A stretch of 64,000 nt of DNA from CBDCFT01 sp965216365 (lineage in GTDB: Bacteria > Pseudomonadota > Gammaproteobacteria > Arenicellales > CBDCFT01), in contig CBDCFT010000015.1 of NCBI GenBank assembly GCA_965216365.1, positions 283,111 to 347,110 on the forward strand. The letters run 5' to 3'. The notes under the pieces were generated by a model. That model searched no databases and was not told where the DNA came from. It saw only the letters and a program-made list of their open reading frames with translations. Shown in pieces: positions 45,281 through 54,238 of the stretch (positions are counted from its first letter, which is position 1; each line of letters begins with the position of its first letter). The translations under genes were made by a program, and so were the position numbers.

Positions 45281-46177
45281 ATGAGTAGAAGTCACTATCA
45301 AACTGTGCGAACACGGGTTTCGCGATCTTCGATTAGGGTGCTGTTGTCTGTTGTTTTGATTGCTCCCGGAGTAGTTAACGCCGCCGGAGGGGTCTCCATT
45401 GACGGTCACCTTAACGATTGGGCGGGACTCTTCAACCCCGATGGCACGGTCAAAAATGATGCCAGCGGTGTACCCGAGTTCGTTACCCTTTTCGGTGGTG
45501 AGGATGCGAACTTCGTATGGGATGAAACTTCCGCTGGTGTGAACTCAGATCTTACGGCCCTGTCTCCTCAAAACGAGCGACCCGTAAGCAATGGACTGGT
45601 CGCAGCCAAAGATGATGTTTCCCGAGTCTATTTTTATGTTGAACCTAATGTGGCAGGAGAAAGCCTTTACTACGTCGGGCTTGAACGTGTCGCAGCAATA
45701 GGTGACTCACATATCGAGATTGAATTCAATCAGGAGCTTCACCGTCTTGGTCACGGCAGTCCCTGGGAGGTAGTCGGGAGCGACTCCGAAGGCGATGCAT
45801 TAGCGCGGCTCAGCTTTGTTGACGGGGTGCTCACCTCTGTCAGTGTACAGCGCGCACTGTCAGATCCGGGTGGTAGCGGCATTGTGTGGGAGACAGTAGT
45901 CAATTTTAACACCATGGGTTGTGATGGCTTCGTACTGTGTGTCGCAACAAACGCCGCCACGATTACCGGCGGCGGACCATGGAGTGGATATAACGAAGCC
46001 GATCCTGGCCAACCAGGACCTGGAACAGATTTGGTTGCTGGCACCTTTCTTGAGTTGAGTATCAATGCTAGCGCGCTGCTGGGTTCTAACAACATTAACT
46101 TTGCCAGTGCGCAGGTGAGCACGCCCGAAGATGTCGCCTTTGGTTATTTTGGCGAAGGCAACTGGGGAGAGAATTGA
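45281..46177 (+). CDS. Exported protein, possible CBM9/DOMON-like domain
   Basis: 298 residues with a long Sec signal peptide (basic MSRSHYQTVRTRVSRSSIRV, hydrophobic LLSVVLIAPGVVNA, cleavage near residue 35). The mature part starts GGVSIDGHLNDWAGLFNPDG, resembling the opening of carbohydrate-binding family 9-like domains (DGxxxDW), and is beta-rich with few cysteines. An AAGGGG ribosome-binding site precedes the ATG. The gene ends one base before the giant repeat protein's start, so the two form a coupled operon. Function unknown; extracellular or periplasmic location is inferred. Confidence 0.75.
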   Translation: MSRSHYQTVRTRVSRSSIRVLLSVVLIAPGVVNAAGGVSIDGHLNDWAGLFNPDGTVKNDASGVPEFVTLFGGEDANFVWDETSAGVNSDLTALSPQNERPVSNGLVAAKDDVSRVYFYVEPNVAGESLYYVGLERVAAIGDSHIEIEFNQELHRLGHGSPWEVVGSDSEGDALARLSFVDGVLTSVSVQRALSDPGGSGIVWETVVNFNTMGCDGFVLCVATNAATITGGGPWSGYNEADPGQPGPGTDLVAGTFLELSINASALLGSNNINFASAQVSTPEDVAFGYFGEGNWGEN

Positions 46178-46178
46178 G

Positions 46179-49100
46179 ATGAACAATATAAAAAACGGAT
46201 TTAGTACTGCTAGTTTTTCGAGCATTCTGCCACTGTACGTGGTAACAGGACTAGTTGCGCTTGGTTTGGGTATATACGCCCCGCCTGCCCAGGCTGTTTG
46301 CGGCGATGGGATACCCGACTTTGATGAGGTCTGTGATGACGGCAACCTAATCAACGGCGACGGTTGCAATTCGATCTGTCAATTAGAATCCAATTCTTGC
46401 ATCGATGATGTTACGGGCCGGACCAACGTTTGTACTGCTAACGATGTACGGATCGCGCTGATTCTCAACCAGACCGATGCCGCGTGTGAACTGGGGACGA
46501 CAATCGAACTCGACTTGATTGCGGAACTGGAAGCAACATCGAGCGAGCGTTGGGACATTGGTATGTTTATAGCATTGGACGGCGGTGATGCGCGAACCGG
46601 ATTGTGTCATCAACAGGCTTTGCCCCCACCGTTGGACGTTGCCGGTTCTTACGAGCCTGGAAGTTTGACATTAAACCCAGACGGTAGCATTAACACGTTC
46701 ATCCCTGGCGGCCCATTTTATGATGGGGAAGATGCAGAAGATCCTGCTGATATGTGCGGCGATCTAGAACAGGGGGTCTTTACGTATTATCAATTCCCAT
46801 ATTCGTTAACTGTGCCTTGCGAGGACAACGACGGTGATGGTGCAGTGGATATTGGTTCCTGTCTCAGCTGGGACAACGCAAGATCCGACGGTGGCAACAA
46901 GCCTTCATGCTTGAGCATTGGGGATACCGAGCCGAATACCAAATCCAAGTGCAAATGCGAGACGATTAATATTGGTAACGTCTTTGTTGCCGGTAAGATC
47001 GTTGTCGATAAAGTGACAGCCCCGGCGGGTGATTCGCAGTCCTTTGAATTTTTCCTGGATGCACCTGATAACGTTGACGACGAATCTTTCTCATTGACTG
47101 ATGCCCAGACTCCATTCGAGAAGGCACTCCGTCCAAGCGATATCGCCGGCGGTACCTACTCGGTGTCGGAGACGGTGCCGGCGGGTTGGGAGCTGACGGA
47201 TGTGACCTGTACAAGCGATAACGGCACACCGGGCGATACGGGTGATGATTTCACTGTCGCGGACGAGACTGCTATCGATCTGGGTTCGGGTGAGACGGTG
47301 ACCTGTACGTTTACCAACGTCAAGGCCGCAATCGGTCTTGCCAAAGTGTGCGACGCATTGTCGAAGGTGGGTGATGATGTCGACTACACCATTACCCTGG
47401 ACAACAACACCGCGGTGGGCGCGAGCGCGCTGGTCTGCAACATCACGGATACCCTGCTGGGAATCGACAAGGATGTAACCTTAGCTTCGGGAGGCTCGGA
47501 CGTAACCAACTCGAGCCGCACGGTGCAGGAAGGTGATACAGATCCTCTTGTTAACACTGTCAATGCAAGCTGTTATTTCTCTGGGGACGCGACTCAGACC
47601 GAAGTGGCGAGTGGCAGTGCGAACTGCAGTACCGATTTATTTCAACCGTCGATCACGTTCGACAAGACGGGTGATGCGTCCTCGAAGATCGGTGATCCGA
47701 CCGACTACACGATCACCTTGACCAACACGTCGTCGTCCGACACACCGGATCTGACTTGTACGGTGACCGATGCGGCGGTAGGTGTGAACGAGCAGGTGAC
47801 GCTAGCGGCGGGTGATCCGGCGCATGTGATCAACACGAGTGCGGCGATACCGGCAAACGCCACCGATCCGTACGTCAACACGGCGTCGGTGTCGTGTACG
47901 GTGGCCGGCTTCCCGAATGTGCTAAATGCTAGCGATGATCATTCGGTACAGCTGTTCCAACCGTCGATCACGTTCGACAAGACGGGTGATGCGTCCTCGA
48001 AGATCGGTGATCCGACCGACTACACGATCACCTTGACCAACACGTCGTCGTCCGACACACCGGATCTGACTTGTACGGTGACCGATGCGGCGGTAGGTGT
48101 GAACGAGCAGGTGACGCTAGCGGCGGGTGATCCGGCGCATGTGATCAACACGAGTGCGGCGATACCGGCAAACGCCACCGATCCGTACGTCAACACGGCG
48201 TCGGTGTCGTGTACGGTGGCCGGCTTCCCGAATGTGCTAAATGCTAGCGATGATCATTCGGTACAGCTGTTCCAACCGTCGATCACGTTCGACAAGACGG
48301 GTGATGCGTCCTCGAAGATCGGTGATCCGACCGACTACACGATCACCTTGACCAACACGTCGTCGTCCGACACACCGGATCTGACTTGTACGGTGACCGA
48401 TGCGGCGGTAGGTGTGAACGAGCAGGTGACGCTAGCGGCGGGTGATCCGGCGCATGTGATCAACACGAGTGCGGCGATACCGGCAAACGCCACCGATCCG
48501 TACGTCAACACGGCGTCGGTGTCGTGTACGGTGGCCGGCTTCCCGAATGTGCTAAATGCTAGCGATGATCATTCGGTACAGCTGTTCCAACCGTCGATCA
48601 CGTTCGACAAGACGGGTGATGCGTCCTCGAAGATCGGTGATCCGACCGACTACACGATCACCTTGACCAACACGTCGTCGTCCGACACACCGGATCTGAC
48701 TTGTACGGTGACCGATGCGGCGGTAGGTGTGAACGAGCAGGTGACGCTAGCGGCGGGTGATCCGGCGCATGTGATCAACACGAGTGCGGCGATACCGGCA
48801 AACGCCACCGATCCGTACGTCAACACGGCGTCGGTGTCGTGTACGGTGGCCGGCTTCCCGAATGTGCTAAATGCTAGCGATGATCATTCGGTACAGCTGT
48901 TCCAACCGTCGATCACGTTCGACAAGACGGGTGATGCGTCCTCGAAGATCGGTGATCCGACCGACTACACGATCACCTTGACCAACACGTCGTCGTCCGA
49001 CACACCGGATCTGACTTGTACGGTGACCGATGCGGCGGTAGGTGTGAACGAGCAGGTGACGCTAGCGGCGGGTGATCCGGCGCATGTGATCAACACGAGT

Positions 49101-52100
49101 GCGGCGATACCGGCAAACGCCACCGATCCGTACGTCAACACGGCGTCGGTGTCGTGTACGGTGGCCGGCTTCCCGAATGTGCTAAATGCTAGCGATGATC
49201 ATTCGGTACAGCTGTTCCAACCGTCGATCACGTTCGACAAGACGGGTGATGCGTCCTCGAAGATCGGTGATCCGACCGACTACACGATCACCTTGACCAA
49301 CACGTCGTCGTCCGACACACCGGATCTGACTTGTACGGTGACCGATGCGGCGGTAGGTGTGAACGAGCAGGTGACGCTAGCGGCGGGTGATCCGGCGCAT
49401 GTGATCAACACGAGTGCGGCGATACCGGCAAACGCCACCGATCCGTACGTCAACACGGCGTCGGTGTCGTGTACGGTGGCCGGCTTCCCGAATGTGCTAA
49501 ATGCTAGCGATGATCATTCGGTACAGCTGTTCCAACCGTCGATCACGTTCGACAAGACGGGTGATGCGTCCTCGAAGATCGGTGATCCGACCGACTACAC
49601 GATCACCTTGACCAACACGTCGTCGTCCGACACACCGGATCTGACTTGTACGGTGACCGATGCGGCGGTAGGTGTGAACGAGCAGGTGACGCTAGCGGCG
49701 GGTGATCCGGCGCATGTGATCAACACGAGTGCGGCGATACCGGCAAACGCCACCGATCCGTACGTCAACACGGCGTCGGTGTCGTGTACGGTGGCCGGCT
49801 TCCCGAATGTGCTAAATGCTAGCGATGATCATTCGGTACAGCTGTTCCAACCGTCGATCACGTTCGACAAGACGGGTGATGCGTCCTCGAAGATCGGTGA
49901 TCCGACCGACTACACGATCACCTTGACCAACACGTCGTCGTCCGACACACCGGATCTGACTTGTACGGTGACCGATGCGGCGGTAGGTGTGAACGAGCAG
50001 GTGACGCTAGCGGCGGGTGATCCGGCGCATGTGATCAACACGAGTGCGGCGATACCGGCAAACGCCACCGATCCGTACGTCAACACGGCGTCGGTGTCGT
50101 GTACGGTGGCCGGCTTCCCGAATGTGCTAAATGCTAGCGATGATCATTCGGTACAGCTGTTCCAACCGTCGATCACGTTCGACAAGACGGGTGATGCGTC
50201 CTCGAAGATCGGTGATCCGACCGACTACACGATCACCTTGACCAACACGTCGTCGTCCGACACACCGGATCTGACTTGTACGGTGACCGATGCGGCGGTA
50301 GGTGTGAACGAGCAGGTGACGCTAGCGGCGGGTGATCCGGCGCATGTGATCAACACGAGTGCGGCGATACCGGCAAACGCCACCGATCCGTACGTCAACA
50401 CGGCGTCGGTGTCGTGTACGGTGGCCGGCTTCCCGAATGTGCTAAATGCTAGCGATGATCATTCGGTACAGCTGTTCCAACCGTCGATCACGTTCGACAA
50501 GACGGGTGATGCGTCCTCGAAGATCGGTGATCCGACCGACTACACGATCACCTTGACCAACACGTCGTCGTCCGACACACCGGATCTGACTTGTACGGTG
50601 ACCGATGCGGCGGTAGGTGTGAACGAGCAGGTGACGCTAGCGGCGGGTGATCCGGCGCATGTGATCAACACGAGTGCGGCGATACCGGCAAACGCCACCG
50701 ATCCGTACGTCAACACGGCGTCGGTGTCGTGTACGGTGGCCGGCTTCCCGAATGTGCTAAATGCTAGCGATGATCATTCGGTAGATTTGATCAACCCGAG
50801 CTTTACGGTTGCGAAAGTCTGCACTAACGAGCCAGTACCTCAGGATGGTCCGGCCACGTGGGATGTCATCATCAACAACACGGGTGACGTAGAGTTGGTT
50901 GTTACGGCAGACGACGGAATTGGTACTTTCAATCTGGCAGCAGGCGTTTCGCAGACCTTCCCGGTCAGCATAGCAGGGCCATTTGCAGGCCAGACTTCGG
51001 TCAGTAATACGGTCAACGCATCTTGGACGTTGCCGGCGCAGTTTGGTCCGTTCCTCGCCAATACCGATTCAACATCGGCGTCCGACACTTGTGTCGTGGC
51101 CAGTGAAGCCAAGATCATTAAGCTGACCCAGGGCCTACCCAACGACAGTACGAACCCTGCTGTTCAGGATTGGAATTTCACACTCCAAGACTGCGGTACG
51201 GACGGTTGTCAACAGAGCGATCCAGTCATTGCGCAAGTGACTTCACCGCCATCTATGGTGAGCTTCGATGCCGATCTGATTCCAGTTCAACTGGATCCGA
51301 ATCAGACCTATCGTCTGTGCGAGGTGTTGGTGCCAACTGGTTGGACGATCGATTTTATGGGCGATGCTGATGATGACGGAACGCCAGAAACGGCCATATC
51401 GTTCATCCCGGCCGTCGATGACGATTTGGTTTCCAATCCACCGGGATGGAGTCGGACTTTCGATCCGATGTATGCGCCCCCGCCAGCGATCTGGTCGAAC
51501 GAAGAACGTTGTCTGAACTTCGTAGCCGACGCAGGTGCGACTGAGGTATTCCAGATTAACAATCAGTTCCCGGGCGGTCGCCCGAGTACCATCGGGTTTT
51601 GGAAGAACTGGAATTCGTGCTCTGGCGGTGGTCAAGTCGACAACGCGGTTGAAAACGGTGGCTTGACACCGGCCGAACGTCTTGCCAGCGGGAACGCGTT
51701 GTTGGATGATGTGTTGCAAGCGCCTGGCATCACCATCGGTCTGCTGACTCTTGTTGCCGACACCGATGTCTACGACTGCGATGACGGCACGCAACAAGCA
51801 GTCAATCTTCTGGACAAGCGGGATATCGCTCCGCCGAACAAGAAGAAGGCTAATGATGCTGCCTACGGACTTGCTGCTCAACTGCTAGCTGCGTTGGCTA
51901 ATGAAGCTGCAGGCGCAGGCGTTTGCCCAGAGGCAGGTCAAGCCATCATCGATGGGCAGCAGTTGTTGGTCGATATCAACTTCAACGGCACCGGTGACTA
52001 CTTCACGACGAAGGGCAAGAACGCGGTTGATGAGATCAATGGCCGTACCAAACAGGAAGCCAACGATTTGGCCGGTACCCTAGATGAGTACAACAACGGC

Positions 52101-52115
52101 ACACTGTGCCCCTAA
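46179..52115 (+). CDS. Giant secreted repeat protein (DUF11-like repeats, Cys-rich module)
   Basis: 1978 residues from the ATG at 46179, preceded by GGGGAGAGAATTGAG. Signal peptide to about residue 38 (APPAQA). Then a Myxococcus-type Cys-rich repeat (CGDGIPDFDEVCDDGN ... GDGCNSICQLE, 39-70), a globular region, and a prealbumin-like domain with GGTYSVSETVPAGWELTDVT. One diverged and ten apparently identical 105-residue DUF11-like repeats (about 488-1537) follow, then a further diverged repeat and a C-terminal domain with RPSTIGFWKNWNSC. No LPXTG, PEP-CTERM or autotransporter barrel is visible, so the export and anchoring route is unclear. Probably a filamentous surface or matrix protein. Confidence 0.85.
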   Translation: MNNIKNGFSTASFSSILPLYVVTGLVALGLGIYAPPAQAVCGDGIPDFDEVCDDGNLINGDGCNSICQLESNSCIDDVTGRTNVCTANDVRIALILNQTDAACELGTTIELDLIAELEATSSERWDIGMFIALDGGDARTGLCHQQALPPPLDVAGSYEPGSLTLNPDGSINTFIPGGPFYDGEDAEDPADMCGDLEQGVFTYYQFPYSLTVPCEDNDGDGAVDIGSCLSWDNARSDGGNKPSCLSIGDTEPNTKSKCKCETINIGNVFVAGKIVVDKVTAPAGDSQSFEFFLDAPDNVDDESFSLTDAQTPFEKALRPSDIAGGTYSVSETVPAGWELTDVTCTSDNGTPGDTGDDFTVADETAIDLGSGETVTCTFTNVKAAIGLAKVCDALSKVGDDVDYTITLDNNTAVGASALVCNITDTLLGIDKDVTLASGGSDVTNSSRTVQEGDTDPLVNTVNASCYFSGDATQTEVASGSANCSTDLFQPSITFDKTGDASSKIGDPTDYTITLTNTSSSDTPDLTCTVTDAAVGVNEQVTLAAGDPAHVINTSAAIPANATDPYVNTASVSCTVAGFPNVLNASDDHSVQLFQPSITFDKTGDASSKIGDPTDYTITLTNTSSSDTPDLTCTVTDAAVGVNEQVTLAAGDPAHVINTSAAIPANATDPYVNTASVSCTVAGFPNVLNASDDHSVQLFQPSITFDKTGDASSKIGDPTDYTITLTNTSSSDTPDLTCTVTDAAVGVNEQVTLAAGDPAHVINTSAAIPANATDPYVNTASVSCTVAGFPNVLNASDDHSVQLFQPSITFDKTGDASSKIGDPTDYTITLTNTSSSDTPDLTCTVTDAAVGVNEQVTLAAGDPAHVINTSAAIPANATDPYVNTASVSCTVAGFPNVLNASDDHSVQLFQPSITFDKTGDASSKIGDPTDYTITLTNTSSSDTPDLTCTVTDAAVGVNEQVTLAAGDPAHVINTSAAIPANATDPYVNTASVSCTVAGFPNVLNASDDHSVQLFQPSITFDKTGDASSKIGDPTDYTITLTNTSSSDTPDLTCTVTDAAVGVNEQVTLAAGDPAHVINTSAAIPANATDPYVNTASVSCTVAGFPNVLNASDDHSVQLFQPSITFDKTGDASSKIGDPTDYTITLTNTSSSDTPDLTCTVTDAAVGVNEQVTLAAGDPAHVINTSAAIPANATDPYVNTASVSCTVAGFPNVLNASDDHSVQLFQPSITFDKTGDASSKIGDPTDYTITLTNTSSSDTPDLTCTVTDAAVGVNEQVTLAAGDPAHVINTSAAIPANATDPYVNTASVSCTVAGFPNVLNASDDHSVQLFQPSITFDKTGDASSKIGDPTDYTITLTNTSSSDTPDLTCTVTDAAVGVNEQVTLAAGDPAHVINTSAAIPANATDPYVNTASVSCTVAGFPNVLNASDDHSVQLFQPSITFDKTGDASSKIGDPTDYTITLTNTSSSDTPDLTCTVTDAAVGVNEQVTLAAGDPAHVINTSAAIPANATDPYVNTASVSCTVAGFPNVLNASDDHSVDLINPSFTVAKVCTNEPVPQDGPATWDVIINNTGDVELVVTADDGIGTFNLAAGVSQTFPVSIAGPFAGQTSVSNTVNASWTLPAQFGPFLANTDSTSASDTCVVASEAKIIKLTQGLPNDSTNPAVQDWNFTLQDCGTDGCQQSDPVIAQVTSPPSMVSFDADLIPVQLDPNQTYRLCEVLVPTGWTIDFMGDADDDGTPETAISFIPAVDDDLVSNPPGWSRTFDPMYAPPPAIWSNEERCLNFVADAGATEVFQINNQFPGGRPSTIGFWKNWNSCSGGGQVDNAVENGGLTPAERLASGNALLDDVLQAPGITIGLLTLVADTDVYDCDDGTQQAVNLLDKRDIAPPNKKKANDAAYGLAAQLLAALANEAAGAGVCPEAGQAIIDGQQLLVDINFNGTGDYFTTKGKNAVDEINGRTKQEANDLAGTLDEYNNGTLCP
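47640..50789 (+). repeat. Ten tandem 315-bp coding repeats
   Basis: Units start at 47640 and every 315 bases after it to 50475; the next position, 50790, is already diverged. Wherever I compared them the copies are identical at the nucleotide level, apart from one third-position change at the very start of the first (TTTCAA versus TTCCAA). Each unit encodes 105 residues beginning FQPSITFDKTGDASSKIGDP. Identity without synonymous drift indicates recent expansion or strong homogenisation, and makes the copy number uncertain in a short-read assembly. Confidence 0.95.
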
Positions 52116-52140
52116 CTAGGAAGTAACTTTGGAGTAAGAA

Positions 52141-52168
52141 AAGGCCCGACCTAGGTCGGGCCTTTTTT
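52141..52168 (+). terminator. Rho-independent terminator of the surface-protein operon
   Basis: A perfect 24-base palindrome (arms AAGGCCCGACCT / AGGTCGGGCCTT) ends in TTTTTT, 25 bases after the giant gene's stop. The A-run on the other side (AAGAAAAGG) makes it usable in both directions, also for the convergent gene at 52193. Confidence 0.93.
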
Positions 52169-52192
52169 ATGCGGATCCGATTACAGTTGAAA

Positions 52193-53941
52193 TTATGGTT
52201 TTGACTTAAACTCGCTGTTGCCGGCGATTACAATGTTGACGAGTTCAATGGTTTTCGAACCTGCACCATTCAGCATGGGGAAATCATCGCCCGCTAAAAG
52301 CGTTACGCCCCCCGTGCCAGAGGCATCGAGAGTGAGTGGGATAGTGGGCTCGGGCAACGGCCGTAGAAGAAGTAGTTCACTGGGTTTTGCAAAGACCTGT
52401 GGATTAAAGGTGATGACGCTTGGTTTTTCGTCGGCATTGGCCAATTCGATTGCGCCCCGAAGTGGACAGTCTTGCTGTCCTGATGTGGTGCAGCCACGCG
52501 CTGATGAGTCTTCCAGAGTGTCGACTTCCAGCACCGGCAGGCGTTGGTGCTCAAACGCACCAATATCCGTGTAGCCAGCAACAAACCGCGGATCACCGCC
52601 ACCACGCTGATCCCAAACCAATGGCTCGCCATGCTCGTCCACCGCCGAGGCATTGTCTCCAGCGTTAACCGCAGGGCTTTTTGCACGCAATGGATATGTT
52701 TTGGTGGGGCCGTTGAAATAGCCGAGTGGTTCCAGTTCTGGATCTGTATTTGAAATTGTTGGCCCGCATCCTTTGTTGTTTCCGATCAGGTTGTGTGTAC
52801 CGGAAAAGTCAGCAGATTCGGCTACACAGTCCACGCCATCTCTGCTGTTGGCAAGGATGGTGTTGTGCAACTTCAACGATCCTGTACTGAATAGCCCGCC
52901 ACCTTCCGCTGCCTTATTGTCTGAAAAAGTGCAGTTCGTAACGGTTACGGCGCCATCGAGGTGCGCAAGCCCTCCGCCTGTATCACCTGCGACGTTGAAC
53001 GCAAATGTACTATTAATGACAGTTGCCGTTCCCATTTGAACGGCAAGCCCCCCACCATTGTCATCAGCGGCGTTGCCAAGCAGCGTGACACCGTTCAACA
53101 CAAGTGTACCCCTGTTAAGTATGCCAGCACCTTTTTCGGCTGCACCATCGGCAATCGTTAAGTACCGGATTGTGGCGTTTCCCCTCTGGCCGACAGTGAA
53201 AACACGTGTTCGGTATCCACCACTGACAGTCACGCCGGACGCGCGCCACAACCGGTCCGGGATGTAACCATTTATGGTTATTTCGCCAGTCAGGGCGGGT
53301 AGCGTTGATTCCAGAGTAATGGTTTGCGGCTCGGCAAACAACTGCGGGTCAAAAGTGATGGTGTCCGGACCTTCTATTTTGTTAGCGCTATTGATGATCT
53401 GTCTTAGCGAACCTTCGCCTGAATCGGCCGTAGTGGTTACTACAAAGTCATTTCGTGGGATAGTCACTATTGCTTTGTCAGTGCCTGGTTTTACTGTGTA
53501 TCCGTGTTCTGGGTTGAGTGCAAATACAATCGTTTCCTCGGCTTCCGTACGCGCATCGTCTAGTACGGCTATTGGGACATCGACAAAAGTCGCTCCATCG
53601 GGCAATGTCACCGCTGCATGCGTGGCGTCACCATCGGTGATGCCAGTCAGACGAAAATCCACATCACGATCAGAATCGCCGCTGATTGATAGAATCACAT
53701 TCAGGTTGCCGCTGCTGTTGTTGCGGCTGATCCGAAATTGGGTGGCATCGGCGCCTTCCTTAACCGTTATGGCGGATGGGCTGATACTTACGCTAGTTTT
53801 TTTGATCATTGAAGAAATATTTGTTGCATCTACTGACTCGGATGCTGCCCTGATGTCTAAAGTGAAGAGTAATATCATCGCCCCAAATGCGACTCCAGAT
53901 TGCGCAACTCTTTTATTTTTAGGGGTAGTTAAAAAATTCAT
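52193..53941 (-). CDS. Exported Calx-beta / right-handed beta-helix protein
   Basis: 582 residues with a signal peptide (hydrophobic VAFGAMILLFTLDIRA). Residues about 48-165 form a Calx-beta domain (SISPSAITVKEGADATQFRI, DDARTEAEETIVFALN). The rest is a parallel beta-helix of the polymorphic outer-membrane/CSLREA type, with VTTTADSGEGSLRQIINSAN, repeated NGGGLAVQ, TGGGLAHL and EGGGLFS turns, a choice-of-anchor-like DIGAFEHQ, and a second CPLRGAIELAN segment. Probably cell surface or secreted. It shares the bidirectional terminator with the giant repeat gene. Confidence 0.82.
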   Translation of the reverse strand: MNFLTTPKNKRVAQSGVAFGAMILLFTLDIRAASESVDATNISSMIKKTSVSISPSAITVKEGADATQFRISRNNSSGNLNVILSISGDSDRDVDFRLTGITDGDATHAAVTLPDGATFVDVPIAVLDDARTEAEETIVFALNPEHGYTVKPGTDKAIVTIPRNDFVVTTTADSGEGSLRQIINSANKIEGPDTITFDPQLFAEPQTITLESTLPALTGEITINGYIPDRLWRASGVTVSGGYRTRVFTVGQRGNATIRYLTIADGAAEKGAGILNRGTLVLNGVTLLGNAADDNGGGLAVQMGTATVINSTFAFNVAGDTGGGLAHLDGAVTVTNCTFSDNKAAEGGGLFSTGSLKLHNTILANSRDGVDCVAESADFSGTHNLIGNNKGCGPTISNTDPELEPLGYFNGPTKTYPLRAKSPAVNAGDNASAVDEHGEPLVWDQRGGGDPRFVAGYTDIGAFEHQRLPVLEVDTLEDSSARGCTTSGQQDCPLRGAIELANADEKPSVITFNPQVFAKPSELLLLRPLPEPTIPLTLDASGTGGVTLLAGDDFPMLNGAGSKTIELVNIVIAGNSEFKSKP

Positions 53942-54238
53942 TCAAGAATATTGGCCTAGAACCAGCCCAGAGGCAACAACGCAGCTAAATATTGGTCCAC
54001 GAAGGTAGTTCCAAATTAGAATACATGTCCGTTCGAAGGCAACACAAAAAATTTCAGTTAGGTCAGATCAACAGATTAGCTGGGTCGTATGTATTCCCCG
54101 TATAAGCGAGAGAATAAATAAGAATATTACGTATTCTTTGATGAATAAGGTGCGTATCCTATGTGTAACAAGCAATTTCCTCCCTTTCATCATTGGAAAT
54201 ACTTTAACGAATAGTTATTTGAGTAGGCTGCCGTATAC

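Noticed and set aside
47640..50789. Direct repeats considered as a CRISPR array
   Set aside because: The 315-bp units are contiguous, coding and in frame, without spacers or cas genes.
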